From NCBI RefSeq assembly GCF_022348185.1, contig NZ_JAKRFD010000002.1:434001-498000 (forward strand): a DNA stretch of 64,000 bases, read 5' to 3'. The translations under genes were made by a program, and so were the position numbers. Below the pieces are notes generated by a model that did not search any database, was not told where the DNA came from, and was given only the letters and a program-made list of their open reading frames with translations. Shown here in pieces: positions 1 through 8,433 of this stretch. The DNA comes from Epibacterium sp. Ofav1-8. GTDB lineage: Bacteria > Pseudomonadota > Alphaproteobacteria > Rhodobacterales > Rhodobacteraceae. The first letter of the stretch is position 1. Each line of letters starts with the position of its first letter.

Positions 1-33
1 CTGGATGCGCTGAAAAAGGCTGTTTTCAAATAG
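1..33 (+). CDS. 3' end of an unidentified gene (partial)
   Basis: The first 33 bases read as ten codons (LDALKKAVFK) followed by a TAG stop, 51 bases before the acyl carrier protein start. This could be the tail of an upstream gene in the same operon. Nothing can be said about its function, and an open frame this short could be chance. Confidence 0.25.
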   Translation: MDALKKAVFK

Positions 34-84
34 CAAAGCAGTCAGTAAACCTCTGCCAAACTTATCTTCCGCAGGAGCCCCTTC

Positions 85-342
85 ATGAGCACGCAGGACA
101 AGGTCATTGCAATCATCGCGGAACAGGCGGTGCTGGACCCCTCGGATGTCACTCTCGACAGCACGCTGGAAGATCTCGGGATCGACAGCCTTGGCCTGGT
201 TGAGAGCATCTTTGCGATCGAAGAGGAATTCGACATCACGATCCCCTTCAACGCCAATGAACCTGAACAGAGCGATTTCGATATTTCAAATGTTGCTGCC
301 ATCGTGACCGGCATCGACAAGCTGATCGCCGAAAAGGGCTGA
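85..342 (+). CDS. acyl carrier protein
   Basis: An 85-residue acidic protein of normal ACP length. The attachment motif GIDSL places the phosphopantetheine-accepting serine at residue 35, followed by the usual helix LGLVESIFAIEEEF. ACPs carry acyl chains as thioesters on the 4'-phosphopantetheine arm in the cytoplasm. The ATG follows a clear AGGAG site. A ketoacyl synthase starts 35 bases downstream, so the two genes probably work together. The housekeeping acpP normally sits between fabG and fabF in a fab cluster, which is not seen here, so this is more likely a specialised ACP for a dedicated lipid or hydroxy-acid pathway. The acyl product is unknown. Confidence 0.88.
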   Translation: MSTQDKVIAIIAEQAVLDPSDVTLDSTLEDLGIDSLGLVESIFAIEEEFDITIPFNANEPEQSDFDISNVAAIVTGIDKLIAEKG

Positions 343-376
343 TCGCGCCGGACATGGCGGGACAAGAGGATTTGCG

Positions 377-1585
377 ATGAAACGCGTTGTGATTACCGGC
401 GCTGGAACCATTAATGCGCTGGGGCATTCCGTCGCCGAGACCCTGACCTCGATGCGCGAGGGGCGTTGTGGCATCGGCGAACTGGAGTTTCGCGACGTAG
501 ATCGTCTGGCCATCAAGATCGGTGGCCAAGTCCGTGATTTCGAAGCAGAAGGCCGGTTCAACCGCCAGCAGATGGTGCTCTATGACCGGTTCACCCAATT
601 CACATTGGTGGCCGCGGGCCAGGCCATCCGGCAATCGGGGCTTGAGTTTACCGGCGACCTCGCCGCGCGCTCCGGCGTGGTGCTTGGCACGGCGGGTGGC
701 GGCGTTTCGACCTGGGACGACAACTATCGGTCGGTCTACGAGGACGGCAAGAACCGCGTGCATCCCTTTGTGGTTCCCAAACTCATGAACAACGCGGCCG
801 CCAGCCACGTGTCGATGGAGTATAACCTGAAGGGGCCGAGCTTTACGGTCTCCACCGCCTGCGCCTCCTCCAATCATGCCATGGCCCAGGCGTTCCAGAT
901 GGTGCGCAGCGGCATGAGCCCGGCGATGATCACCGGCGGGTCCGAATCCATGCTGTGCTTTGGCGGCGTCAAAGCCTGGGAAGGGTTGCGGGTCATGTCC
1001 AAGGACGCCTGCCGCCCCTTCAGCGCCAATCGCAACGGCATGGTCCAGGGCGAAGGTGCCGGGATCTTTGTCTTCGAGGAATATGAACACGCCCGCGCGC
1101 GCGGGGCGGAAATCCTCTGCGAGATCGCCGGCTATGCCATGAGTTCGGATGCCGCCGACATTGTCATGCCCAGCAAGCAGGGCGCGGCGCGTGCGATTTC
1201 CGGTGCGCTGCGGGATGCACGGATCAACGCCGATGAGGTCGGCTATATCAATGCCCATGGCACCGGCACCGCCGCTAATGACAAGACCGAATGCGCGGCC
1301 GTTGCGGACGTGTTTGGGCCGCATGCCGATAACCTTATGATTTCGTCGACAAAATCAATGCATGGGCATCTGATTGGCGGCACCGGCGCGGTGGAGCTTC
1401 TGGCCTGCATCATGGCGTTGCGGGATGGCGTGGTCGCGCCGACCATCGGTTACGAGGAGCCGGATCCCGAATGCGCCCTGGACGTGGTTCCAAATGAGGC
1501 ACGCGAGGCCAAGGTTGACGTGGCGTTGTCGAACGCCTTTGCCTTTGGCGGGCTGAACGCGGTGCTTGCGCTGAAACGCGTCTGA
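377..1585 (+). CDS. beta-ketoacyl-ACP synthase (FabF/KAS II-like)
   Basis: A 402-residue condensing enzyme of FabF length. The catalytic triad is visible: Cys162 in STACASSNHA, His294 in NAHGTGT and His331 in KSMHGHL, followed by the GGTGAVE glycine motif. It should condense malonyl-ACP with an acyl-ACP in the cytoplasm. It lies directly behind a stand-alone ACP gene, suggesting that this ACP is its partner rather than general fatty acid synthesis. The usual threonine of KSMTGH is histidine here, a small departure that may affect substrate choice. A strong hairpin terminator follows. Confidence 0.9.
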   Translation: MKRVVITGAGTINALGHSVAETLTSMREGRCGIGELEFRDVDRLAIKIGGQVRDFEAEGRFNRQQMVLYDRFTQFTLVAAGQAIRQSGLEFTGDLAARSGVVLGTAGGGVSTWDDNYRSVYEDGKNRVHPFVVPKLMNNAAASHVSMEYNLKGPSFTVSTACASSNHAMAQAFQMVRSGMSPAMITGGSESMLCFGGVKAWEGLRVMSKDACRPFSANRNGMVQGEGAGIFVFEEYEHARARGAEILCEIAGYAMSSDAADIVMPSKQGAARAISGALRDARINADEVGYINAHGTGTAANDKTECAAVADVFGPHADNLMISSTKSMHGHLIGGTGAVELLACIMALRDGVVAPTIGYEEPDPECALDVVPNEAREAKVDVALSNAFAFGGLNAVLALKRV

Positions 1586-1610
1586 GCCATCAGAACACCC
1601 CCCCGAAGAA

Positions 1611-1643
1611 AAACGCCCGCCTGATGCGTCAGGCGGGCGTTTT
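1611..1643. terminator. bidirectional rho-independent terminator
   Basis: A perfect 13-bp stem (1612-1624 with 1629-1641) with a TGCG loop, flanked by A- and T-rich runs. It separates the convergent ketoacyl synthase and IalB-family genes and can serve both. Confidence 0.85.
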
Positions 1644-1663
1644 CACATTCAGACCATGCGCGG

Positions 1664-2311
1664 TTACTGCTTGACCACGTCCACGGCGTTGAAGCCGGCG
1701 GTGAAGCCGTTCAGCGACATCGGTACCGACACCGTGGTATCCGGCGAGGGCGCCGGGCGCAGGCTGAAGATCGCCTCGTTGCCCTGTTTGAACGCGTTGA
1801 TGTCTGCTTCGGTCAGGCCGATCTGCGCCACGCAGCCGGCGGAATTGCAGAACGAGAAGTTGTAGCGCTTGCCGGGGGCGCCATCGACCGAGACCGTCAG
1901 GCCGGCCGGCAGCAGCGTTTCCAGCGGCGCAATCACCGTGGCACCTGCAACCGCGAGACCGCCACCGGATTGATCGATGCGGAACAGCGAAACCTCGGCC
2001 ACCGGGCCGCCTTCCTCATCCAGCAGCACCTGGAGCAGCGAGCAGGGGTCTTCGCCCGAGTCGGTGCGCACGCAGGCGAGGTCCCAATCTCCGAATTTCT
2101 CTTTCGAATAGCGCTGCCCCACCCGAAGCGCCGCATCCGCGGGCGTGCCCAGATCCAGCAGCTGGTCTGCAGTGGCTGCGGGTGCCTCTGCATCTTGCTC
2201 TGCGGTGCCCGCAGTCTGATCGGCTGTGTCCTGATCCGTCGTCTCTTGCGCTGCCAGCGGCGAGGCCGCGAGGAGAAGTGCAAGAGAGACCGAGCTGAGG
2301 GATTTCAACAT
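1664..2311 (-). CDS. invasion-associated locus B (IalB) family periplasmic protein
   Basis: A 215-residue protein with a Sec signal peptide (MLKSLSSVSLALLLAASPLAAQ). A low-complexity acidic Thr/Ala/Gln-rich linker runs to about residue 52. The C-terminal domain has the IalB features: the FGDWDLAC segment, paired cysteines in CNSAGC, and a final NGFTAGF stretch. IalB-like proteins are common in free-living alphaproteobacteria, where their role is not established, and the family name from Bartonella need not imply invasion. It is transcribed alone, convergent with the ketoacyl synthase. Confidence 0.82.
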   Translation of the reverse strand: MLKSLSSVSLALLLAASPLAAQETTDQDTADQTAGTAEQDAEAPAATADQLLDLGTPADAALRVGQRYSKEKFGDWDLACVRTDSGEDPCSLLQVLLDEEGGPVAEVSLFRIDQSGGGLAVAGATVIAPLETLLPAGLTVSVDGAPGKRYNFSFCNSAGCVAQIGLTEADINAFKQGNEAIFSLRPAPSPDTTVSVPMSLNGFTAGFNAVDVVKQ

Positions 2312-2478
2312 GAATGCCTCTTCTGTTTGAAACTGTCTTCGCCATGTAACATGACCACCTGCATGTGTCAGGGGAATAACGCCTGTTTCGCTTGCAAATA
2401 CCTGAAATCCGCCGATGTTCGCGCGCGCCGTGGGGCGAGCGCGGCAACGGCGCGCACCAAAACGCGACAGAATGACGA

Positions 2479-2502
2479 AAAAGGGGGCCGAAGCCCCCTT
2501 TT
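2479..2502. terminator. rho-independent terminator hairpin
   Basis: Ten-base complementary arms (2479-2488 and 2493-2502) around a CGAA loop, with terminal A and T runs on either side. Usable on both strands. Which transcript it ends is unclear. Confidence 0.7.
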
Positions 2503-2731
2503 ACGTACACATCTCCCCGTCGGACTGGCCGACTTAGTTATTAATCAGAACGTTACGAGCGAAATCCTCATCGGTCAACATGCAATGAGAAAAAAAACGC
2601 GTATCTTCGCCAGCGCGCCATTTTGCGCTTGTATTGCGAAAGCCCTGTGACAGGGGCGGCGATTTCAGGGAGATCAGCTGGGGGGCCGCCAATAGCGCCG
2701 ATCGGGCGAGCTGGCCGTCGCGATGCGCCCC

Positions 2732-2765
2732 GCAAAAAAAATGGCCGTGCACTAAGGCACGGCCA
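2732..2765 (-). terminator. minus-strand terminator
   Basis: A nine-base perfect stem (2742-2750 with 2757-2765) and an ACTAAG loop. An eight-base A run on the plus strand just below it (2734-2741) becomes a U tract for a leftward transcript. No annotated minus-strand gene precedes it, so it points to a short unannotated RNA. Confidence 0.65.
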
Positions 2766-2793
2766 GTCTGACAGGGAGGAAATGTCCGTCAGT

Positions 2794-2835
2794 TCAACCG
2801 CATTCGAACCAACGGGCAAGTTCACGCTGGCACAT
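2794..2835 (-). CDS. possible 13-codon leader or micro-ORF
   Basis: An ATG at 2835 opens a 13-residue frame (MCQRELARWFECG) inside the possible short minus-strand transcript that ends at the 2732-2765 terminator. No ribosome binding site is evident. The two cysteines and the position just before a terminator would fit a leader peptide, but this is speculation. Confidence 0.15.
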   Translation of the reverse strand: MCQRELARWFECG

Positions 2836-2888
2836 AAAGGTTAACATTGTATTTTTGTTCCATAACCGGCTTTAGGAGTTCTGACCGA

Positions 2889-4433
2889 ATGCCAGAGGAA
2901 TTGTTTATTGGAGGGGGTGGTGCAGACTATGGCGACGCGCAGCACCTGCAACTTCGTTACGCCAATCGGCACGGGTTGATCGCCGGAGCCACCGGCACCG
3001 GGAAAACCGTTACACTTCAAATTCTTGCAGAGAGTTTCTCAAACCAGGGCGTGCCCGTCATCCTGGCCGATGTCAAAGGCGACCTGTCGGGACTGGCCAA
3101 AGCCGGCAGCACATCGGCGGAGCTGCACGAAGCGTTTGTTAAAAGAGCGCAAAAAATTGGATTTACCGCGTTTGACTATCACGACGTGCCCGTGACCTTT
3201 TGGGATCTGTTCGGGCAGCAGGGTCATCCGGTGCGCACGACGATCGCCGAAATGGGCCCGCTGCTGCTGGGGCGACTGCTGGAACTGAGCGACGCGCAGG
3301 AGGGCATCCTGAATATTGCCTTTCGCCTCGCCGATGAACAGGGGCTGCCGCTGCTGGATCTGAAGGATCTGCAAGCCCTGCTGGTCTGGGTCGGGGAAAA
3401 CCGGGACGCGCTGTCGCTGCGCTATGGAAATGTCTCCACCGCCTCGATCGGCGCCATCCAGCGGCGGTTGCTTGTGCTGGAAAACCAGGGTGGCGCCGAC
3501 ATGTTTGGCGAACCGGCGCTGGACCTGCGCGACCTGATGCGCCGGGACGACACCGGGCGCGGCATGGTCAATATCCTCGCCGCTGACAAGCTGATGGCGG
3601 CGCCGAAGCTCTATGCCACCTTCCTGCTGTGGCTGCTGAGCGAATTATTTGAAACCCTGCCGGAGGTGGGTGATCCCGACAAACCGGAGCTGGTGTTTTT
3701 TTTCGACGAAGCGCATCTGCTGTTCGAAGACGCGCCCAAGGCACTGGTCGACAAGGTGGAGCAGGTGGCGCGGCTGATCCGCTCCAAGGGGGTTGGGGTC
3801 TATTTCGTGACCCAATCGCCGGATGACATTCCCGAAGATATCCTCGGGCAGCTCGGCAACCGAATTCAGCATGCGTTGCGGGCCTTTACCGCGCGCGACC
3901 GCAAAAAGCTGAAACTGGCCGCCGAGACCTATCGCGAGAACCCGCGGTTTTCGACCGAGGATGCCATCCGCGATGTTGGCGTTGGCGAGGCGGTTACCTC
4001 GCTGCTGGAGAAAAAGGCGGTTCCGGGAATCGTTGAGCGCACGCTGATCCGCCCGCCCTCCAGCCAGTTGGGGCCAATCACACCGGCGGAACGGGCAGAG
4101 GTTCTGCGCCAATCCCCCATGTCGGGGAAATATGACGCCCCGGTTGATCGAAACTCGGCCTATGAAATTCTGATGGCGCGCGCCAGTACCGCTGCAACAG
4201 AGGCCGCCGATGCAGAAGACCAGGCCGAGCACGCGCCCGATCCGATGGTGCGGGAATTCAATGCAGCGCGGCGCTACAGTGGCAGCCGGGTGGGGCGGTC
4301 CTCTGCCCGCCGGATCGGGGGCGCCGACACGATCGCCTCTGCCATGTCGGAGGCGGTCATCAAGGAGTTGAAGGGCACAACCGGCCGCCGCATTGTGCGC
4401 GGCATTCTGGGCGGATTGTTCAAGGGACGCTGA
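2889..4433 (+). CDS. HerA-like P-loop ATPase (DUF853 / YjgR family)
   Basis: A 514-residue cytosolic ATPase of the YjgR/DUF853 branch of the HerA-FtsK superfamily. Walker A is [11 protein letters not shown] near residue 35. [12 protein letters not shown] segment follows, then Walker [13 protein letters not shown] near residue 277 and the sensor-like [11 protein letters not shown]. The C-terminus ([13 protein letters not shown]) is basic and Gly-rich. The ATG at 2889 was chosen because AGGAG lies 11 bases upstream, and the preceding in-frame codons look non-coding. The cellular role of the family is not settled; DNA- or membrane-linked motor functions are proposed. It is a stand-alone gene with a terminator after it. 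Confidence 0.85.
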   Translation: MPEELFIGGGGADYGDAQHLQLRYANRHGLIAGATGTGKTVTLQILAESFSNQGVPVILADVKGDLSGLAKAGSTSAELHEAFVKRAQKIGFTAFDYHDVPVTFWDLFGQQGHPVRTTIAEMGPLLLGRLLELSDAQEGILNIAFRLADEQGLPLLDLKDLQALLVWVGENRDALSLRYGNVSTASIGAIQRRLLVLENQGGADMFGEPALDLRDLMRRDDTGRGMVNILAADKLMAAPKLYATFLLWLLSELFETLPEVGDPDKPELVFFFDEAHLLFEDAPKALVDKVEQVARLIRSKGVGVYFVTQSPDDIPEDILGQLGNRIQHALRAFTARDRKKLKLAAETYRENPRFSTEDAIRDVGVGEAVTSLLEKKAVPGIVERTLIRPPSSQLGPITPAERAEVLRQSPMSGKYDAPVDRNSAYEILMARASTAATEAADAEDQAEHAPDPMVREFNAARRYSGSRVGRSSARRIGGADTIASAMSEAVIKELKGTTGRRIVRGILGGLFKGR

Positions 4434-4452
4434 GACACTGCCATCCCCAAAG

Positions 4453-4484
4453 AAAAACGCCGCCTCGATGAGGCGACGTTTTTT
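4453..4484. terminator. bidirectional terminator between herA-like gene and livM
   Basis: A stem of AACG plus CGCCTC (4456-4466) pairs with 4470-4480 across one internal mismatch, with an A run before and a T run after. It serves the convergent herA-like and livM genes. Confidence 0.8.
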
Positions 4485-4485
4485 G

Positions 4486-5811
4486 TTACTTTTCAGGGAT
4501 CAAGCCGCGTGGGCTAAACCTCAGCACCAGGAGCAGCACCAGCCCCATGGTAAACAGACGCATATGCGCCGCGCTTTCCAGCAGATGCGCGCGCAGGCCG
4601 CTGTCCTCGGCCATGCCGGCGGTGACAACTTCGATCAGCAGCACGCCGAGGGGTTCAACCTTGATCCAGAGGAACCAGACCAGCAGCCCGCCCAGCACCG
4701 CGCCGAAATTGTTGCCGGAGCCGCCCACGATCACCATCACCCAGATCAGGAAGGTGAACCGCAGCGGGTTGTAGGTCCCGGGGGTCAGCTGACTGTCGAG
4801 CGTGGTCATCATCGCACCGGCCACACCACAGATGGCAGAGCCGAGGATGAAGATCTGCAAATGACGCCGGGTGACATGTTTGCCCATGGCATTTGCGGCC
4901 GTTTCATTGTCGCGGATCGCGCGCATCATCCGGCCCCATGGGCTCTTGAGCGCCATCTGCGCCATCCACAACAGCACCAGCAGCACCACGGTGAACAGCA
5001 GCGCATAGCCCAGCTTGACGTAAAGCGTGGAGGCGGTGGTGGCGTCAAAGCCCCAGGACGCCGCCCGTTCGACAAAGGCGGGATCGTTTTGCAGATCGAC
5101 CTCATAAGGCAGCGGCCGGGGCAGGCCGACCACGTTCTTGACGCCGCGCGACAGCCAATCCTCGTTCTTGAGCACCGCAAGAATGATCTCGGCAATACCG
5201 AGGGTGGCGATTGCCAGATAGTCAGAGCGCAACCCGAGCGCGGTCTTGCCGATCACCCAGGCCGCGCCCGCAGCCAGGAGCCCACCAACCGGCCAGGCCA
5301 GAAGCACCGGCAGTCCGAGGCCACCGATATTGCCCTCCAGCGCGGGGTTGATGTCCTCGATCGCCTCGACACCCGGATCAAGCATGGCCCGGTAGAGGAC
5401 AAATCCCAGGATGAGAATGGCCAGCATCGCCAACGTCCGCACCCGCCCCGCCGGCAGTTTCTGATAGGCGACGATGGTGGCGGCAATGGTCGCCGCACCA
5501 AGGATCAAAGCGATCACGATCCGCTGACCGCCAGCCTCCCAGGCCCCCGGCGTTGCCGGCATCGAGGTCAGCACCACGGCCAGGCCACCAAGCGCGGTGA
5601 AGCCCATGATGCCGACGTTGAACAGCCCGGCAAACCCCCATTGCAGGTTTACACCTAGCGCCATGATCGCCGAGATCAGACCCATGTTGAGAATGGTCAG
5701 CGACGAATTCCACGACCCCGAGAACACGCCCGCGGCGGTGGTGGTTCCTTCGAGCACCAGCAACACGCCCACGGCAACAAACAGAAGCGTATGTTTCATC
5801 GTATCGTTCAT
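4486..5811 (-). CDS. livM: branched-chain amino acid ABC transporter permease LivM
   Basis: A 441-residue inner-membrane permease with about ten hydrophobic segments. It carries the LivM-type cytoplasmic signature SPWGRMMRAIRDNETAANAMG, which contacts the ATPases. It is longer than many LivM proteins because of an N-terminal extension and an insert around residues 90-150. It is the last gene of the five-gene liv operon and overlaps the livH stop by four bases. It should form the translocation pore with LivH, powered by LivG and LivF. Confidence 0.92.
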   Translation of the reverse strand: MNDTMKHTLLFVAVGVLLVLEGTTTAAGVFSGSWNSSLTILNMGLISAIMALGVNLQWGFAGLFNVGIMGFTALGGLAVVLTSMPATPGAWEAGGQRIVIALILGAATIAATIVAYQKLPAGRVRTLAMLAILILGFVLYRAMLDPGVEAIEDINPALEGNIGGLGLPVLLAWPVGGLLAAGAAWVIGKTALGLRSDYLAIATLGIAEIILAVLKNEDWLSRGVKNVVGLPRPLPYEVDLQNDPAFVERAASWGFDATTASTLYVKLGYALLFTVVLLVLLWMAQMALKSPWGRMMRAIRDNETAANAMGKHVTRRHLQIFILGSAICGVAGAMMTTLDSQLTPGTYNPLRFTFLIWVMVIVGGSGNNFGAVLGGLLVWFLWIKVEPLGVLLIEVVTAGMAEDSGLRAHLLESAAHMRLFTMGLVLLLVLRFSPRGLIPEK

Positions 5812-6818
5812 ACCGCTTTCCCCTTGAAGATGCCGGTGGGTTTGAACAGGAGCACGATCACCAGGATCGCGAAGGACACCGCAAATTTGTAGTCGGTGCT
5901 CAGCAGCTGCGCGAGCCCGTCGGGCTCCAGGCTTTCCGGCAGGACATAGCCCGCAACCTTTTTCCAGGCGTAGGTGATCATCACCTCGCTCATGGCGATG
6001 ACAAAACCGCCGGCGATCGCGCCCAGCGGATTGCCAAGCCCCCCGACGATCGCAGCCGCAAAGATGGGCAGCAACAGCTGGAAATAGGTGAACGGTTTGA
6101 AGGACTTATCAAGACCGTAGAGCGTACCGGCAATGGTGGCCAGCGCGGCCACGATCAGCCAGGTGATCATCACAACACGCTCCGGGTTGATGCCGGACAA
6201 CAGCGCCAGATCCTCATTGTCGGAATAGGCGCGCATGGATTTGCCGGTGCGGGTCTTGTTCAGGAACCAGAACAACAGCGCCACAACGATGATCGCGGTC
6301 ACCAGGGTGATCCCCTGCGAGGTCTTGATCGCCAGCCCTTCATCGAGGCCGGTCATCTGCTTGAAGGTGCGGGCCTTGATGATGAAACGCTCGCCATCCG
6401 AGAACCGCTGATCGCCGGGGCCGATGATGAAACGCACCAGGCCGTTCATCATGAACATCACCCCCAGCGAGACCATCACGAACACCACAGGTTTTGCCTT
6501 CTGCTGGCGATAGAAGCGGAACACGGCACGGTCGGTGCCGACCACAAGCGCCATGGTGATGGCGATGCCAAAGGGCAGGGCCAACAAGGCCGTCGGCAGC
6601 GGACCTGCGGAGATGCCCATCGACTGGAACCACCAGGTGAACAGGATCGTCACCATGGTGCCAAAGGCCATGGTATCGCCATGGGCAAAGTTCGAAAACC
6701 GCAGGATGCCGTAGATCAGCGTCACGCCAAGCGCGCCAAGCGCCAGCTGGCTGCCATAGGCGATACCGGGAACAAGCACGAAGTTTGAAAGCGCCACGAA
6801 GGCGTTGAGGAAATCCAT
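5808..6818 (-). CDS. livH: branched-chain amino acid ABC transporter permease LivH
   Basis: A 336-residue multi-span membrane protein with the LivH hallmarks: LGVTLIYGILRFSNFAHGD near the N-terminus, the MRAYSDNEDLALLSGI cytoplasmic loop that docks on the ATPases, and AAAIVGGLGNPLGAIAGGF. It partners LivM in the same operon. The start lies 3 bases past the livF stop, so translation is probably coupled. Confidence 0.93.
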   Translation of the reverse strand: MDFLNAFVALSNFVLVPGIAYGSQLALGALGVTLIYGILRFSNFAHGDTMAFGTMVTILFTWWFQSMGISAGPLPTALLALPFGIAITMALVVGTDRAVFRFYRQQKAKPVVFVMVSLGVMFMMNGLVRFIIGPGDQRFSDGERFIIKARTFKQMTGLDEGLAIKTSQGITLVTAIIVVALLFWFLNKTRTGKSMRAYSDNEDLALLSGINPERVVMITWLIVAALATIAGTLYGLDKSFKPFTYFQLLLPIFAAAIVGGLGNPLGAIAGGFVIAMSEVMITYAWKKVAGYVLPESLEPDGLAQLLSTDYKFAVSFAILVIVLLFKPTGIFKGKAV

Positions 6819-6821
6819 CTC

Positions 6822-7535
6822 TTAGCCTCCCAGAAACGATTGGCGCACTTCGTCATCGGCAAGCAGCTCCTTGCCGGTGCCGGTATGTGCATTGCGGCCC
6901 TGAACCAGGACATAGCCTTTGTCCGCGATTTCAAGCGCTTGCTTGGCGTTCTGCTCCACCATCAGGATCGGCAGCCCGGTGCGGGCCACCTCGATGATGC
7001 GGTCGAACAGCTCGTCCATGACGATGGGCGAGACGCCCGCAGTGGGCTCATCCAGCATCAGCACCTTGGGCTTGGTCATCAGCGCGCGGCCCACGGCCAC
7101 CTGCTGACGTTGCCCGCCCGACAGCTCTCCGGCGGCCTGAAACCGCTTTTCCTTCAGGATCGGGAACAGGTGATAGACCTGCTCCATCGTGTCGGAGAAG
7201 TCATCGGTGCGGATGAAGGCCCCCATCTCGAGGTTCTCCTCCACCGTCATCGAGGTGAAGATATTGCTGGTCTGCGGCACAAAGCCCATGCCCTTGACCA
7301 CCCGGTCCTGCGGGCTGAGGCTGGTGATGTCTTCGCCCCCCAGACGAACCGCACCGGAGCGCACGCTCAGCATTCCGAACACGGCCTTCATGGCGGTGGA
7401 TTTACCGGCGCCATTGGGGCCGACAATCACGGCGATTTCGCCGGGGTTCACGGCGATGGTGCAGTCATGCAGGATGTCCGGCCCTTTGCCGTAACCCCCC
7501 GTCATGCTGTCACCAATCAGAAAGGGTTCGCTCAT
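6822..7535 (-). CDS. livF: branched-chain amino acid ABC transporter ATP-binding protein LivF
   Basis: A 237-residue ABC ATPase. Walker A is VGPNGAGKST (about residue 38), the signature is ELSGGQRQQ (about 138), Walker B is VLMLDEPTAGVSP and the switch region is LMVEQNAKQALE. The short form and the VEQNA motif separate LivF from LivG. The start overlaps the livG stop by four bases. It supplies half of the ATPase heterodimer of the transporter. Confidence 0.93.
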   Translation of the reverse strand: MSEPFLIGDSMTGGYGKGPDILHDCTIAVNPGEIAVIVGPNGAGKSTAMKAVFGMLSVRSGAVRLGGEDITSLSPQDRVVKGMGFVPQTSNIFTSMTVEENLEMGAFIRTDDFSDTMEQVYHLFPILKEKRFQAAGELSGGQRQQVAVGRALMTKPKVLMLDEPTAGVSPIVMDELFDRIIEVARTGLPILMVEQNAKQALEIADKGYVLVQGRNAHTGTGKELLADDEVRQSFLGG

Positions 7536-8323
7536 GCGTCCGCCCCTTGCAATTTGTCTTTGTTTTTTAGACCGGTCCCCAAGTATGCTTCGATCACATG
7601 CTCATTGGCCTTGATCTCGTCCAGGGTGCCTTCGGCCAGTTTCTTGCCCTCGGCCATGACGATCACCGGGTCACAGAGGCGGCCGATGAATTCCATGTCA
7701 TGTTCGATCACCACAAAGGTGTAGCCGCGTTCCTCGTTGAGGCGCTTGATGGCGTCGGCGATGGTATAAAGCAGCGTCCGGTTCACGCCCGCGCCCACCT
7801 CGTCGAGGAACACGATCTTGGCGTCGACCATCATGGTACGGCCCAGCTCCAGAAGCTTTTTCTGACCGCCCGAGATTTCGCCCGCCTTCAGGTCCGCGAT
7901 ATGGCCGATGGTGAGGAACTCCAGCACCTCATCCGCCTTGGCGCGCAGGGCGCGTTCCTCTTCGGCGATGCGCTTGCGCCCGAACCAGGTGTTCCAAAGC
8001 GTCTCTCCCGATTGATTGCCCGGAACCATCATCAGGTTCTCGCGGCAGGTCATCGAGGAGAACTCATGCGCGATCTGGAAGGTGCGCAGCAATCCCTTGT
8101 GGAACAGCTCATGCGGTGGCAGGCCCGTGATGTCCTCACCATCCATCAGGACGCGGCCTGACGTTGGTGGAAGAACACCCGCCACAACGTTGAAAAGAGT
8201 GGTTTTTCCCGCACCGTTTGGCCCGATCAAACCGGTAATGGAGCCCTTGGCGATTTCCAGCGAAGCGCCGTCCACCGCGTGGAACCCGCCGAAGTGCTTG
8301 TGCAAATCCTCGACGACGATCAT
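7532..8323 (-). CDS. livG: branched-chain amino acid ABC transporter ATP-binding protein LivG
   Basis: A 263-residue ABC ATPase. Walker A is IGPNGAGKTT, the signature is EISGGQKKLLELGR, Walker B is IVFLDEVGAGVN and the switch histidine lies in VVIEHDMEF, typical of LivG. The usual Walker-B-adjacent proline of DEP is valine here (DEV). It is the second gene of the liv operon, separated from the binding-protein gene by a hairpin that probably lowers downstream expression. Confidence 0.93.
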   Translation of the reverse strand: MIVVEDLHKHFGGFHAVDGASLEIAKGSITGLIGPNGAGKTTLFNVVAGVLPPTSGRVLMDGEDITGLPPHELFHKGLLRTFQIAHEFSSMTCRENLMMVPGNQSGETLWNTWFGRKRIAEEERALRAKADEVLEFLTIGHIADLKAGEISGGQKKLLELGRTMMVDAKIVFLDEVGAGVNRTLLYTIADAIKRLNEERGYTFVVIEHDMEFIGRLCDPVIVMAEGKKLAEGTLDEIKANEHVIEAYLGTGLKNKDKLQGADA

Positions 8324-8372
8324 GTCATTTCATCCCCTGCCGCGTGTTTTTGCGGCCCCTTTTAATTTGGAA

Positions 8373-8402
8373 CAGCCCGGGGCGCTTGCGGCTCCCGGGC
8401 TG
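8373..8402 (-). promoter_or_regulatory. intercistronic hairpin between binding-protein gene and livG
   Basis: Perfect nine-base arms (8373-8381 and 8394-8402) without a U tract, in the 110-base gap after the substrate-binding protein gene. Such hairpins usually stabilise the upstream message and attenuate the transporter genes, matching the need for excess binding protein. Confidence 0.6.
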
Positions 8403-8433
8403 ATCAGATGTCGATGTCAGTTCGTGAAACGGA

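Larger units (their letters stand above)
2312..2888. other. 577-bp intergenic region with two hairpins
   Basis: No convincing standard gene was found between the divergent ialB-like and HerA-like genes. The region holds a strong hairpin at 2479-2502 (ten-base arms AAAAGGGGGC and GCCCCCTTTT). It also holds a minus-strand terminator at 2732-2765 and, upstream of that on the minus strand, a TACAAT -10-like box (2846-2851), suggesting a short minus-strand transcript of about 100 nt. Longer open frames crossing the area lack ribosome binding sites and recognisable domains. Confidence 0.5.

Noticed and set aside
2790-2815. GGTTCGAAT-like sequence on the minus strand suggesting a tRNA T-loop
   Set aside because: The flanking five-base arms do not pair and no acceptor or anticodon stem can be drawn.
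4393-5658. 421-codon open frame on the plus strand
   Set aside because: Antisense to livM, low-complexity His/Gln/Arg composition, and it crosses a terminator hairpin.
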